Positions 17,349-26,671 of a DNA stretch of 42,476 nucleotides are shown here, piece after piece. Location: contig JARLGX010000007.1 in assembly GCA_031292575.1 (NCBI GenBank), positions 1 through 42,476 of the forward strand, given 5' to 3'. The notes under the pieces were generated by a model that was given only the letters and a program-made list of their open reading frames with translations, did not search any database and was not told the origin of the DNA. The position numbers and the translations under genes are program-made. Source of the stretch: Paludibacter sp. (GTDB taxonomy: Bacteria > Bacteroidota > Bacteroidia > Bacteroidales > Paludibacteraceae). The first letter of the stretch is position 1; each line of letters begins with the position of its first letter.

Positions 17349-18344
17349 ATGATTCAATCTGTTGATATTAGGGAACTTAATGAACGCATCGAACGACAAA
17401 GTTCTTTTGTTGATGCATTAACCATGGGAATGGATAAAGTTATCATTGGACAAAAACACTTGGTAGAGTCTTTATTAATCGGATTGCTATCCGATGGTCA
17501 CATTTTATTAGAAGGTGTTCCTGGTTTGGCTAAAACTTTGGCTATCAAAACACTTTCAGATTTGATTAAAGGTGATTTCAGTAGAATTCAGTTTACTCCA
17601 GATTTATTACCTGCCGATGTTGTAGGTACAATGATTTACAGTCAGAAAAGAGAAGAGTTCAGTATTAAAAAGGGACCAATCTTTGCTAATTTGATTTTGG
17701 CAGATGAAATAAATCGTGCTCCTGCAAAAGTTCAAAGTGCATTATTGGAGGCTATGCAGGAACGTCAAGTAACGATTGGAGAAAATACCTATAAACTGGA
17801 AGAACCGTTTTTGGTTTTGGCCACTCAAAACCCAATTGAGCAAGAAGGAACTTATCCACTTCCCGAGGCTCAGGTTGACCGTTTCATGTTAAAAGTTATT
17901 ATCAACTATCCGAAGAAAGAGGAAGAAAAATTAATTATTCGTCAAAATTTACTTAAAGAAAAGCCAGTTGTACTCCCAATTTTATCTCCAAAAGATATTA
18001 TTGAAGCACGCGATGTAGTTCGTCAGGTTTATATTGATGAAAAAATTGAAAAATATATTGTTGATATAGTTTTTGCCACCCGTTTTCCACAAGATTACGG
18101 TTTAGATTCTTTAAAAGAAATGATTTCTTTTGGAGCCTCTCCTCGTGCTTCAATAAATTTGGCTTTAGCAGCTCGTGCTTATGCTTTTATTAAACGTAGA
18201 GGTTACGTAATACCTGAAGACATACGTGCAGTTTGTTATGATGTTTTGCGTCATCGAATTGGTTTGAGTTACGAAGCCGAAGCCAATAACATGACAACCG
18301 AAGAAATTATTACTGAAATATTGAACACAGTAGAAGTGCCTTAA
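17349..18344 (+). CDS. MoxR-type AAA+ ATPase
   Basis: A 331-residue AAA+ ATPase of the MoxR family, which act as chaperones for VWA-domain proteins. Walker A GVPGLAKT (56-63), Walker B LILADEINRAP (near 116), the sensor motif LATQNPIEQEGTYPLPEAQVD (here split: LATQNPIEQEG, TYPLPEAQVD) near 160-180 and the DRFMLK segment are all present. It heads the operon MoxR-DUF58-BatD-like-BatA-BatB-BatC-BatD-BatE, as in other Bacteroidota. The 129-base gap to the next gene holds only degenerate AT-rich repeats (GCACATTAGCATATTTGC). Confidence 0.95.
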   Translation: MIQSVDIRELNERIERQSSFVDALTMGMDKVIIGQKHLVESLLIGLLSDGHILLEGVPGLAKTLAIKTLSDLIKGDFSRIQFTPDLLPADVVGTMIYSQKREEFSIKKGPIFANLILADEINRAPAKVQSALLEAMQERQVTIGENTYKLEEPFLVLATQNPIEQEGTYPLPEAQVDRFMLKVIINYPKKEEEKLIIRQNLLKEKPVVLPILSPKDIIEARDVVRQVYIDEKIEKYIVDIVFATRFPQDYGLDSLKEMISFGASPRASINLALAARAYAFIKRRGYVIPEDIRAVCYDVLRHRIGLSYEAEANNMTTEEIITEILNTVEVP

Positions 18345-18473
18345 TTAATGTGCCAATTAGTCAATATGTCAATTCATATTTGTTTTTATAATAAAACTGA
18401 AATTGAAGTGTTGACTTTTTAAAATTAATGCTGTCTGCACATTAGCATATTTGCAAATTGACATGTTATATTT

Positions 18474-19340
18474 ATGGAAACCAGTGAATTAATAAAAAAA
18501 GTACGGAAAATAGAGATAAAGACACGTGGTTTGTCTAATAATATCTTTGCAGGCGAATATCACTCGGCTTTTAAGGGTCGTGGAATGACTTTCGCTGAAG
18601 TACGTGAATATCAATATGGAGACGACATACGGTCAGTTGATTGGAATGTTACAGCGCGTTTTGGGCATCCATACATTAAAGTATTTGAAGAAGAGCGTGA
18701 GTTGACAGTTGTTTTATTGATTGATGTTTCAGGTAGTAGAGAATTTGGAACTGTTACACAACTTAAGAAGGATATTTTTACCGAAGTGGCTGCTACTCTG
18801 GCATTTTCTACTATTCAAAATAACGACAAAATAGGTGTAATTTTCTTTTCAGATAAAATTGAGAAATTTATACCTCCCAAAAAAGGGAAAAAACATGTCT
18901 TGCATATTATTCGCGAATTAATTGATTTTAGACCTGAAAGTAATAAAACTGATATTGCAGGTGCATTACGATATTTTACCAATGCTATCAAAAAAAGTTC
19001 TACTGCATTTATCATCTCGGATTTTATTGATAAAAACTTTGAAAGGGATTTGACGATCGCCAATCGCAAACATGATGTTGTAGCCTTACAAGTATTTGAT
19101 ATTCGCGAAACTGAATTGCCAAATGTTGGACTTGTGAAACTTAAAGATGCGGAATCAGGCGAAAGAATTTGGGTTGATACTTCTGATAAACGTCTTCGTA
19201 CAACCTATAAACACGCCTGGGGTGAAAGGCAGTTGGATTTGCAAAAGTCTTTTACTAAATCCGGTGTCGATTTAGTTACAATGAGTACCTCCGATGATTA
19301 TGTCAGGGCTTTGATGAAATTATTTAAAATGAGAGCATAA
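18474..19340 (+). CDS. DUF58 domain protein of the bat operon
   Basis: A 288-residue soluble protein. The DUF58 signature REYQYGDDIRSVDWNVTAR lies at about 46-64, and a VWA-like segment follows with a MIDAS-type DVSGS (near 85-89) in VVLLIDVSGSREFGT. It lies directly after MoxR, with which DUF58 proteins are usually paired. In the bat operon it probably works as a MoxR client or adaptor; the exact action is not known. Confidence 0.93.
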   Translation: METSELIKKVRKIEIKTRGLSNNIFAGEYHSAFKGRGMTFAEVREYQYGDDIRSVDWNVTARFGHPYIKVFEEERELTVVLLIDVSGSREFGTVTQLKKDIFTEVAATLAFSTIQNNDKIGVIFFSDKIEKFIPPKKGKKHVLHIIRELIDFRPESNKTDIAGALRYFTNAIKKSSTAFIISDFIDKNFERDLTIANRKHDVVALQVFDIRETELPNVGLVKLKDAESGERIWVDTSDKRLRTTYKHAWGERQLDLQKSFTKSGVDLVTMSTSDDYVRALMKLFKMRA

Positions 19341-19392
19341 GATAATCACAACTTAAAATTAGTAATCGAAAATTGGAAATTGAATAAATTGT

Positions 19393-20373
19393 ATGAGAAA
19401 AACTCTTTTGTTGTTGTTTCTAATAATATGCTTTGTACAATCGAATTTGTGGGCTCAAAAAATCACTGTTAATGCACGGCTGGATTCTACAGTAATTTGG
19501 ATTGGTAATCAAGCACATTTAACTTTTGAAGTGTCGCAACAACCGAACCAGAAAGTGAATATGCCTTTATTCACAGATAGTATTATTGGAGGTTTAAATT
19601 TAGTTGAACCGGTTAAAATAGATACGGTTAAATCTCAGGATGGTCATATTTTAGTCACTCAACATTATTTGGTTACTGCATTTCAGGATTCACTTCTGTA
19701 TATTCCACCACTCCCTTTCGTTTATAAAGGTGATACAGTGTGGTCAAAATCGCTTTCATTAAAAGTAATCCAACCATTTAAAATTGATACCGCGTCTCAC
19801 ACTATTGCTGATATTAAGTCGGTTTTTGATCCAAAATTCAATTGGTTAGAATTCTTATTGAAAATTTTAGTTGGACTTGCTATTGTAGGACTTTTAATTT
19901 TGATATATGTTTTATATCAAAAATATTTTAAGAAAAAGCCAGATTTAAGCAACAAGGAATTCAAATTATTACTACCACCATATGTTGTTGCATTAAATCA
20001 GTTGGACAAAATTAAACAGGAAAAACCATGGCAGCAAGGTCGTTCTAAGGAGTATCATACCGAATTAACTGATATAGTTCGTGAATATATTGAAAGGGTT
20101 TTTAATATCAATAGTTTGGAAATGACTTCAGAAGAGATATTGGAACATTTACTTCATTTGAGAATGGAGCAGAAGGCGGCTTATTTGGGATTGAAACAGA
20201 TATTACAATTAGCTGATTTGGTTAAATTTGCAAAATGGAATGCTACACCCGACGAACATGAGTTAAGTCTTCTTAATGCTTATCTATTTGTAAATCAAAC
20301 AAAAGTAGAAGAAGTAAAACCATTGGAGGAAATAAAAAAAGAAGAATCTAATAAAGAGTTGAAAACAATTTAG
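19393..20373 (+). CDS. BatD-like membrane protein of the bat operon
   Basis: A 326-residue exported membrane protein. It has a signal peptide (to about residue 22, ending LWAQ), a periplasmic beta-rich domain (about 24-135) with VTAFQDSLLYIPPLPFVYKG, a single transmembrane helix (about 155-178), and a cytoplasmic helical tail (about 185-326) with WQQGRSKEYHTELTDIVREYIER. This layout mirrors BatD in short form. It sits between DUF58 and BatA, where this phylum usually has such a gene. I have no specific name for it. Confidence 0.8.
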   Translation: MRKTLLLLFLIICFVQSNLWAQKITVNARLDSTVIWIGNQAHLTFEVSQQPNQKVNMPLFTDSIIGGLNLVEPVKIDTVKSQDGHILVTQHYLVTAFQDSLLYIPPLPFVYKGDTVWSKSLSLKVIQPFKIDTASHTIADIKSVFDPKFNWLEFLLKILVGLAIVGLLILIYVLYQKYFKKKPDLSNKEFKLLLPPYVVALNQLDKIKQEKPWQQGRSKEYHTELTDIVREYIERVFNINSLEMTSEEILEHLLHLRMEQKAAYLGLKQILQLADLVKFAKWNATPDEHELSLLNAYLFVNQTKVEEVKPLEEIKKEESNKELKTI

Positions 20374-20405
20374 AATTCTCATTTATTTAAAAATATTAAA
20401 ATTTA

Positions 20406-21392
20406 ATGATGACTTTTCATAACCCGGAATATCTGTTTTTATTGCTCTTGCTAATTCCAATTGTGTTTTGGTACATTTGGGAAATGCATAAATCGGATGC
20501 AAGTTTGCAAATTTCGACCCATCAAAATCTTGTTCGCTTCCCTCAAAACAGAAAAATTAAATTTAGGCATATTCTTTTCATCTTAAGGTCATTAGCTATA
20601 GCTTCAATCATAATAGCGTTGGCTCGTCCACAAGCGTCGAACAGTTGGAGAACTCAAAATACTGAAGGAATTGACATAATGATGGCATTAGATTTGTCGG
20701 GAACCATGTTGTCTGAAGATCTTAAACCAAATAGATTGGAAGCTGCAAAAGCTGTAGCCACGGAATTTATACTTTCACGTCCTAATGACAATATCGGTTT
20801 GGTGGTTTTTGCAAGAGAAAGTTTTACACAATGTCCTTTAACAACAGATCATGCAACATTGATTAATTTGTTTAACGGTGTAAAATATGGCATGATGGAT
20901 GATGGTACGGCAATCGGACTTGGTTTAGCTAATGCAGTAAATAGAATAAAGGAAGGTAAGACAAAATCAAAAGTTATTATTCTATTGACTGATGGTTCTA
21001 ACAATTGTGGTGATATTGCGCCTATTACTGCTGCTGAAATAGCTAAAACCTTTGGGATTAGGATATATACCATTGGAGTAGGTACTACAGGAATTGTGAA
21101 TATACCTGTACCAACCCCGATGGGTGTTCAATACCAGCAAGTTCAGTCAGACTTTGATGCCAAAGCGTTGCAGGATATTGCAAATCTTACGGGAGGTAAG
21201 TATTTTAATGCTACCGATAATTCTAAACTTAGGCATATTTATCAATCTATTGATCAATTGGAGAAATCAAAAATTAGTGTTAAGGAATATAACAAAAAGG
21301 AAGAACAGTTTTATGTTTTTAGTATTTTAGCTTTTATATTTTTAACGCTGGAAGTTCTTTTGAGAAACACTCTCTTCAGAAAAATTCCATAA
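20406..21392 (+). CDS. batA: BatA, VWA-domain aerotolerance protein
   Basis: An inner-membrane VWA protein of 328 residues. N-terminal helices at about 9-26 and 57-75, a VWA domain (about 88-280), and a C-terminal helix (about 303-322) give the Bat layout. The MIDAS motif reads D96-L-S98-G-T100 in place of the usual DxSxS; Thr for Ser is mild. A second metal-site segment is DDGTAIGLGL near 160, and LTDGSNNCGD follows near 198. Bat proteins are linked to tolerance of oxygen in Bacteroides fragilis; the mechanism is not settled. The genes around it belong to one operon. Confidence 0.93.
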   Translation: MMTFHNPEYLFLLLLLIPIVFWYIWEMHKSDASLQISTHQNLVRFPQNRKIKFRHILFILRSLAIASIIIALARPQASNSWRTQNTEGIDIMMALDLSGTMLSEDLKPNRLEAAKAVATEFILSRPNDNIGLVVFARESFTQCPLTTDHATLINLFNGVKYGMMDDGTAIGLGLANAVNRIKEGKTKSKVIILLTDGSNNCGDIAPITAAEIAKTFGIRIYTIGVGTTGIVNIPVPTPMGVQYQQVQSDFDAKALQDIANLTGGKYFNATDNSKLRHIYQSIDQLEKSKISVKEYNKKEEQFYVFSILAFIFLTLEVLLRNTLFRKIP

Positions 21393-21492
21393 TGTATTCA
21401 AAATTTAAGTTGTAAGAATTAAGATTGAACCGTGAATGTTGACTCATTACACGAAACGTAGAACAATTAACTTTTCAAACTTTTAAGACATA

Positions 21493-22536
21493 ATGTTTAG
21501 ATTTGCTCACCCTGAATATTTATTTTTACTCCTGTTAATACCGTTATTAATAGGCGTATTCATTTATACAAACATAAAGAAACGACGAAACATAAACAAA
21601 TTTGGAAACCCCGATTTGTTGGCTGAATTAATGCCAAATGTTTCGTTTTTAAGACCAAAAGTAAAATTTTATTTTCAACTCACTGCTATACTTTTTCTGA
21701 TTATAGTATTGGCACAGCCTCAATTTGGCATGAAAAATGAAAAAGACAAACGTCAAGGTATTGAGGTAATGATTGCGCTTGATGTGTCTAATTCCATGTT
21801 GGCGCAAGATGTACTCCCAAGCAGATTGGAGAATGCTAAGCAAGTGCTTTCTAAATTAATTGATGGGATGAATAATGATAAAATTGGCTTAGTTGTATTT
21901 GCAGGCGATGCCTATACTCAATTACCAATTACGGTTGATTATGTATCTGCTAAAATGTTCTTGTCATCTATAAATACGCAAATGGTTCCACGTCAAGGAA
22001 CTGCAATAGGCAGTGCAATTGATTTATGCATTAAATCCTTTGGCCCAAAAAGCAATGTGGGTAGAGCAATAATTGTAATTACCGATGGCGAAAATCATGA
22101 AGATGATGCAGTTGCAGCAGCAAAACTGGCAGCAGATAATAATATAATGGTAGATGTAATAGGAATGGGAAAATCTGATGGAGCTCCGATTCCCATACCC
22201 GGAACTATGAGCTTTATGAAAGATAAAGATGGGAATGTGGTGGTATCGAAATTAAACGAATCAATGTGTAAAGAAATTGCATTATCCGGAAAAGGCATTT
22301 ATGTACATGCTGACAATAGTAGTAGTGCTTTTCGAATAATAACCAAGGAGCTTGACACTTTGGCCAAATCAGATATTAAATCAAGTGTTTTTTCTGAATA
22401 TAATGAGCAATTTCAATCATTTGCACTATTGGCTTTACTTATTTTGTTAATTGACTTCTTTATTTTTGATAGAAAAAATAAACGTCTGAGTAAATTTAAT
22501 ATTTTTGATTTAAAGGAAAAAGTCACGAAAGATTGA
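21493..22536 (+). CDS. batB: BatB, VWA-domain aerotolerance protein
   Basis: A 347-residue paralogue of BatA with the same design: N-terminal helices (about 9-26, 60-75), a VWA domain (about 90-295) and a C-terminal helix (about 308-328). The MIDAS motif is canonical, D97-V-S99-N-S101, with RQGTAIGSAIDL near 172 and VITDGENHEDDA near 197. It follows BatA by a 100-base gap of degenerate sequence and precedes BatC by 25 bases. Confidence 0.93.
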   Translation: MFRFAHPEYLFLLLLIPLLIGVFIYTNIKKRRNINKFGNPDLLAELMPNVSFLRPKVKFYFQLTAILFLIIVLAQPQFGMKNEKDKRQGIEVMIALDVSNSMLAQDVLPSRLENAKQVLSKLIDGMNNDKIGLVVFAGDAYTQLPITVDYVSAKMFLSSINTQMVPRQGTAIGSAIDLCIKSFGPKSNVGRAIIVITDGENHEDDAVAAAKLAADNNIMVDVIGMGKSDGAPIPIPGTMSFMKDKDGNVVVSKLNESMCKEIALSGKGIYVHADNSSSAFRIITKELDTLAKSDIKSSVFSEYNEQFQSFALLALLILLIDFFIFDRKNKRLSKFNIFDLKEKVTKD

Positions 22537-22561
22537 TAATTTACTAATTACATTTCAAACA

Positions 22562-23233
22562 ATGAAAAAAATCGGGTATATATTGATGATGAGTTTGTTG
22601 ACAATTTCTGTCTGGGCTCAAAAAGAAAGCGATGATGTACGGGCGGGAAATAAATTGTATAAATCATCCAAATACACAGAGGCTGAAATTGCGTACCGCA
22701 AAGGACTCTTGAAAAATCCAAAATCCTTTGATGCAAATTATAATCTTGGTAATGCATTATTTAAACAAAAAAAATATTCAGAGGCATTAGAACAATATAA
22801 TAATGCAATTGCCCAGCAACCGAAAGATAAAAATAAAATAGCAGCAGCGTTTCATAACACAGGTAATTCGTTACTGGTTGACAACAAGATTGAAGAAAGT
22901 ATTAAAGCTTATGAAATGGCGCTAAAAAATAATCCTAAAGATAATGGAACACGTTATAATTTGGCTTATGCACAAGCTATGCTGAAAAAGCAAAAACAAG
23001 ATAATAAAAAAAATAAGGATAAGAATAAAGACAAAAATAAAGATAAAAAACAAGATCAGAAGCCGCAACCTCAAAAACCAAAAGAACAGCCTCAACCACA
23101 ACAACAAAAACAAATGTCAAAGGAGAATGCGCAACAAATTTTGGATGCTTTGTCGCAGGATGAGAAAAATGCACAGGATAAAGCAAAAAAACAGCCTGTA
23201 AGGGGTACTAAAAGTGCTGATAAAAACTGGTAA
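22562..23233 (+). CDS. batC: BatC, exported TPR protein with Lys-rich tail
   Basis: A 223-residue exported TPR protein. A signal peptide (about 1-20, ending SVWAQ) is followed by at least two TPR units (about 28-140; YNLGNALFKQKKYSEALEQY and FHNTGNSLLVDNKIEES). The tail (about 145-223) is extremely rich in Lys, Asn, Asp, Gln and Pro: a KNKD tandem repeat, then QKPQPQKPKEQPQPQQQKQ. At the DNA level the KNKD part is a near-tandem repeat (23010-23050). Such a tail is typical of BatC. It is presumably a periplasmic adaptor for BatA and BatB. Confidence 0.9.
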   Translation: MKKIGYILMMSLLTISVWAQKESDDVRAGNKLYKSSKYTEAEIAYRKGLLKNPKSFDANYNLGNALFKQKKYSEALEQYNNAIAQQPKDKNKIAAAFHNTGNSLLVDNKIEESIKAYEMALKNNPKDNGTRYNLAYAQAMLKKQKQDNKKNKDKNKDKNKDKKQDQKPQPQKPKEQPQPQQQKQMSKENAQQILDALSQDEKNAQDKAKKQPVRGTKSADKNW

Positions 23234-23279
23234 ACAATTTGAAATTTACAATTGTTTTGATTTGAAAAATTAAGGAAAT

Positions 23280-25118
23280 ATGAAACGCAAAATAATATTA
23301 TTATCACTATCGCTATTATTTCTAAACTCAATGATTGCTCGAGCTGATGAACCTGTTCGGTTTTCAGCTTCGGCACCATCAACTGTTGTTTTAGATAAAC
23401 CATTTCAACTGGTTTATTCAGTCAATGCATCGGGCAAAGACTTGCGAGTTCCGGAAATAAACAATTTTGATGTTTTAGCCGGACCATTTGAATCACATAG
23501 CTCAAGTTATCAGGTGATTAACGGAAGAACAAGTTCCTCGGTTTCTGTTACATATACATACACATTGCAAGCTCAAAAAACGGGTACTTTTACTATTTCA
23601 TCGGCAAGTATTAATGTTGATAATAAAAAATACACTTCCAATGGAGTTGCAATAAAAGTACTTCCTGCTGACGCTACGCCACCACCTTCAAAATCTCAGG
23701 GAGGTAGAAATGCCATTTCCAAGGGAAGTAACCAGGCATCAATATCGAATGATAACATTTTTATGAGAACTATCGTTTCTAAAACAAATGTTTATGAACA
23801 AGAGGCCATTTTAGTTACTTATAAACTATATACATTGGTTGATGTGGTCGGTTGTAACCCAAAAAATATAATAGACTTTAATGGTTTTATGAAGCAAGAT
23901 GTTGAATTACCTACAAATAAGCAACTATCGCTCGAAAACTATCATGGTAGAAATTATAGTACCGTAGAATTATATAAAGTAATTCTCTATCCGCAGCATG
24001 CTGGTGTTATTCAGATTGATAAATGGAATTTTGATGCAATTGTCCGTGTTCAAAATAAAACAGCTGTAAGAAGTATTTTTGATGATTTCTTTGATTCATA
24101 TACAAATGTTTCAAAATTAGTTACCGCACCTGCTGTAAAAATTACAGTAAACTCATTGCCTTCAGGTAAACCGGCATCATTCAACGGAACAGTTGGACAT
24201 TTTGATATGAGTTCATCTATTTCTGCATCACAAGTAAAAGCGAATGATGCTGTCACACTAAAAATAAATATTGCCGGTGCAGGTAATATGAAATTGATTA
24301 AGAATCCGGAAATTAAATTTCCGGATGGTTTAGAATTATACGACCCGAAAGTAAATAATAATTTCAAAACAAATGAATCGGGAGTATCCGGCAGCAAATC
24401 GATTGAATATATGTTTATTCCGCGTCATTCAGGCAATTATGAAATTCCTTCAGCTGAATTTTCGTATTTTGATATTCAATCAAGAACATATAAAACACTA
24501 CGAACGCCAGTTTATAAATTACAAGTTGCAAAAGGAACCGGTACAGAAACTCCTACAGTAGTAGGAAATTATGTTGACAAAGAAGATATTAAACAAATAG
24601 GTAAAGATATCCGCTATATTCAGACCGATAAAATTACGTTATCAAAGGATGAAGAACCGGTTTTTGGAACAATTTTATGTTGGTTAATGTATCTAATTCC
24701 ACTGTTAATATCCTTATTGTTGTTCATTGTATTTCGTAAACAAGTAAAAGATAATGCTGATATTAGTTTGGTAAAAAATAAAAAGGCAAATAAAGTTGCA
24801 CAAAAACGATTGAAATTAGCTCAAAGATTACTCAAAGAAGGGAAGAAAGATCAATTTTACGAAGAAGTTTTAAAAGCTACCTGGACATATTTAAGTGATA
24901 AATTATCAATTCCAGTATCTTCTTTAAATAGAGAACGTGTTGATTATGAGTTGTCTATTCATAATGTTGATGAAAATTCAATTGATCAATTTAAAGGGAT
25001 ATTAGATACTTGTGAATTTGCGCGATATGCTCCAAATTCCGGGCAGCAGGAAATGGGTAATTTGTATGAAGACACGATCAAGGCAATAAGTAGTCTTGAA
25101 GAACTTTACAAAAAATAA
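23280..25118 (+). CDS. batD: BatD, aerotolerance membrane protein
   Basis: A 612-residue exported protein. After a signal peptide (about 1-22) comes a long periplasmic beta-rich region (about 25-455) with several Ig-like or BatD-type units (FSASAPSTVVLDKPFQLVY, GTVGHFDMSSSISASQVKAND and YMFIPRHSGNYEIPSAEFSY). A transmembrane helix (about 465-487) and a cytoplasmic helical tail (about 500-612) with LLKEGKKDQFYEEVLKATW follow. Length and order fit BatD. It is the largest gene of the operon and precedes BatE by 24 bases. Confidence 0.92.
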   Translation: MKRKIILLSLSLLFLNSMIARADEPVRFSASAPSTVVLDKPFQLVYSVNASGKDLRVPEINNFDVLAGPFESHSSSYQVINGRTSSSVSVTYTYTLQAQKTGTFTISSASINVDNKKYTSNGVAIKVLPADATPPPSKSQGGRNAISKGSNQASISNDNIFMRTIVSKTNVYEQEAILVTYKLYTLVDVVGCNPKNIIDFNGFMKQDVELPTNKQLSLENYHGRNYSTVELYKVILYPQHAGVIQIDKWNFDAIVRVQNKTAVRSIFDDFFDSYTNVSKLVTAPAVKITVNSLPSGKPASFNGTVGHFDMSSSISASQVKANDAVTLKINIAGAGNMKLIKNPEIKFPDGLELYDPKVNNNFKTNESGVSGSKSIEYMFIPRHSGNYEIPSAEFSYFDIQSRTYKTLRTPVYKLQVAKGTGTETPTVVGNYVDKEDIKQIGKDIRYIQTDKITLSKDEEPVFGTILCWLMYLIPLLISLLLFIVFRKQVKDNADISLVKNKKANKVAQKRLKLAQRLLKEGKKDQFYEEVLKATWTYLSDKLSIPVSSLNRERVDYELSIHNVDENSIDQFKGILDTCEFARYAPNSGQQEMGNLYEDTIKAISSLEELYKK

Positions 25119-25142
25119 TAACACATCATTCAGTACATTAAT

Positions 25143-25895
25143 ATGAAACGAATCCTTTTGTTTATAACCTTAATATTGTGTTTAGGTCAGTTAGCATTTG
25201 CCCAAACGAGTGCTGTGAAACAAGCTAATGATTTGTATGCTAAAGGTGATTATACAAATGCTGCCAAACAGTATGAAAAAATAATTTCGACTAATGGTGT
25301 AGCTCCTGAACTATATTTTAATTTAGGTAATGCTTATTACAAATCAAATGAAATAGGAAAATCAATTTTGAACTATGAAAGAGCGTTGCGACTTTCTCCA
25401 AATTTTGATGATGCAAGATATAACCTCGAATTGGCTCAATTGAAAGTAGTAGATAATATTATACCAACTCCTACTTTCTTTTTAGGACGGTGGATTCAAA
25501 ATTTAATAAAACTACTTACTTCTAATCAATGGATTTTTATTAGTGTAACCATTTTTATCCTGAGTTTAATAACCGTATTTTTATTTATCTTTGGTCCAAC
25601 ACGGGTCATTAGAAAAATTTCATTTTATTTTGGAATTGTATTTTTGGGGATAAGTTTGTTGGCCTTTATTTTTGCAGGAGTTAGGAAAAATCAGATTTCA
25701 AACCACAGAAATGCAATTGTAATGACAGGTGTAATTAGTGTGAAAAGCGCACCTGATAAAAGCGGAACAGATTTGTTTCAGTTGCATGAGGGAACAAAAG
25801 TAACCATCAAAAGCACTTTGGGGAGTTGGACTGAAATAAAACTGGCAAATGGAAGTATTGGTTGGGTGGAACAATCTAATATTGAGACAATTTAG
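25143..25895 (+). CDS. batE: BatE, TPR and SH3 membrane protein
   Basis: A 250-residue protein with a signal peptide (about 1-20, ending LAFAQ), TPR units (about 28-105; YFNLGNAYYKSNEIGKSILN), two transmembrane helices (about 122-145 and 155-178) and a C-terminal bacterial SH3-like domain (about 190-247; VKSAPDKSGTDLFQLHEGTK, WTEIKLANGSIGWV). This is the BatE layout. It ends the bat operon; the PAP2 gene follows by 47 bases. Confidence 0.92.
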   Translation: MKRILLFITLILCLGQLAFAQTSAVKQANDLYAKGDYTNAAKQYEKIISTNGVAPELYFNLGNAYYKSNEIGKSILNYERALRLSPNFDDARYNLELAQLKVVDNIIPTPTFFLGRWIQNLIKLLTSNQWIFISVTIFILSLITVFLFIFGPTRVIRKISFYFGIVFLGISLLAFIFAGVRKNQISNHRNAIVMTGVISVKSAPDKSGTDLFQLHEGTKVTIKSTLGSWTEIKLANGSIGWVEQSNIETI

Positions 25896-25942
25896 ATCAA
25901 CACTTTTCATTTTCAACTATAAATTTAACTTCTAAAATAATT

Positions 25943-26611
25943 ATGAACCTGATAGAAATATTAAAATCGTGGGATGTAAGCCTGCTACTTTCGATTAATG
26001 GACTTCATACATCGTTTTTAGATAGTTTTATGTATGTTGTTAGTTCCAAGTTTATATGGGTTCCACTTTATATTTCAGTTTTATATTTAGTTGTTAAATA
26101 TTGGAAACGTGAAGCAATTTGGTTGGTGCTTGCGTTAGTACTTTGTGTAGTAATTTCAGATCAAATTTCTTCCGATATTCTTAAGCATTTGGTAAAACGA
26201 CTTAGGCCCACACACACAGATAATTTAAAAGACTTGATTCACCTGGTGAAGGGGTATAGTGGTGGTTTGTATGGTTTTGCCTCATCACATGCAGCTAATA
26301 CTTTTGGATTTGCATTACTTTCATCTTTACTTTTTAAACGTAAAATCTATACATATGCAATTTTTATATGGTCTTTAATTATTATTTATTCTCGAATTTA
26401 TTTAGGTGTTCATTATCCGTTCGATATTTTTGGAGGAATTGTGGTTGGATCTTTCGCAGCTTTAGTAATTTATTGGATAATACGAAAATATAAACCAAGT
26501 TTAGTTCAGAATAGAGCATACCCGAACCCTGAAAGTAAAACAATTTTAATTCCTGTTTTAGTTCTGGCCTTAAGTTTTTTTGGAATAATTGTTTACAGTG
26601 TGATTGTTTAG
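25943..26611 (+). CDS. PAP2-family membrane phosphatase
   Basis: A 222-residue membrane protein with about six helices. Phosphatase motifs are KHLVKRLRP (K81-x6-R88-P89), ASSH (113-116, in place of the common PSGH) and S150-R151 with H157 and D161. Members of this family remove phosphate from undecaprenyl pyrophosphate, phosphatidylglycerophosphate or lipid A; the substrate cannot be told from sequence. Expression with the bat operon is plausible (same strand, 47-base gap). The 3' flank faces hisF on the other strand. Confidence 0.9.
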   Translation: MNLIEILKSWDVSLLLSINGLHTSFLDSFMYVVSSKFIWVPLYISVLYLVVKYWKREAIWLVLALVLCVVISDQISSDILKHLVKRLRPTHTDNLKDLIHLVKGYSGGLYGFASSHAANTFGFALLSSLLFKRKIYTYAIFIWSLIIIYSRIYLGVHYPFDIFGGIVVGSFAALVIYWIIRKYKPSLVQNRAYPNPESKTILIPVLVLALSFFGIIVYSVIV

Positions 26612-26671
26612 GATTTTAAATAAATTTCTCTCACATTTGGAATTTATACATTAGATTTAAAAAAGACGATT

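Noticed and set aside
18345-18473. Hidden small gene or regulatory RNA between MoxR and DUF58
   Set aside because: Only degenerate GCACATTAGCAAATT-type repeats, no frame or stable structure recognised.
23010-23060. DNA tandem repeat as a separate element in batC
   Set aside because: Explained by the KNKD-rich tail normal for BatC.
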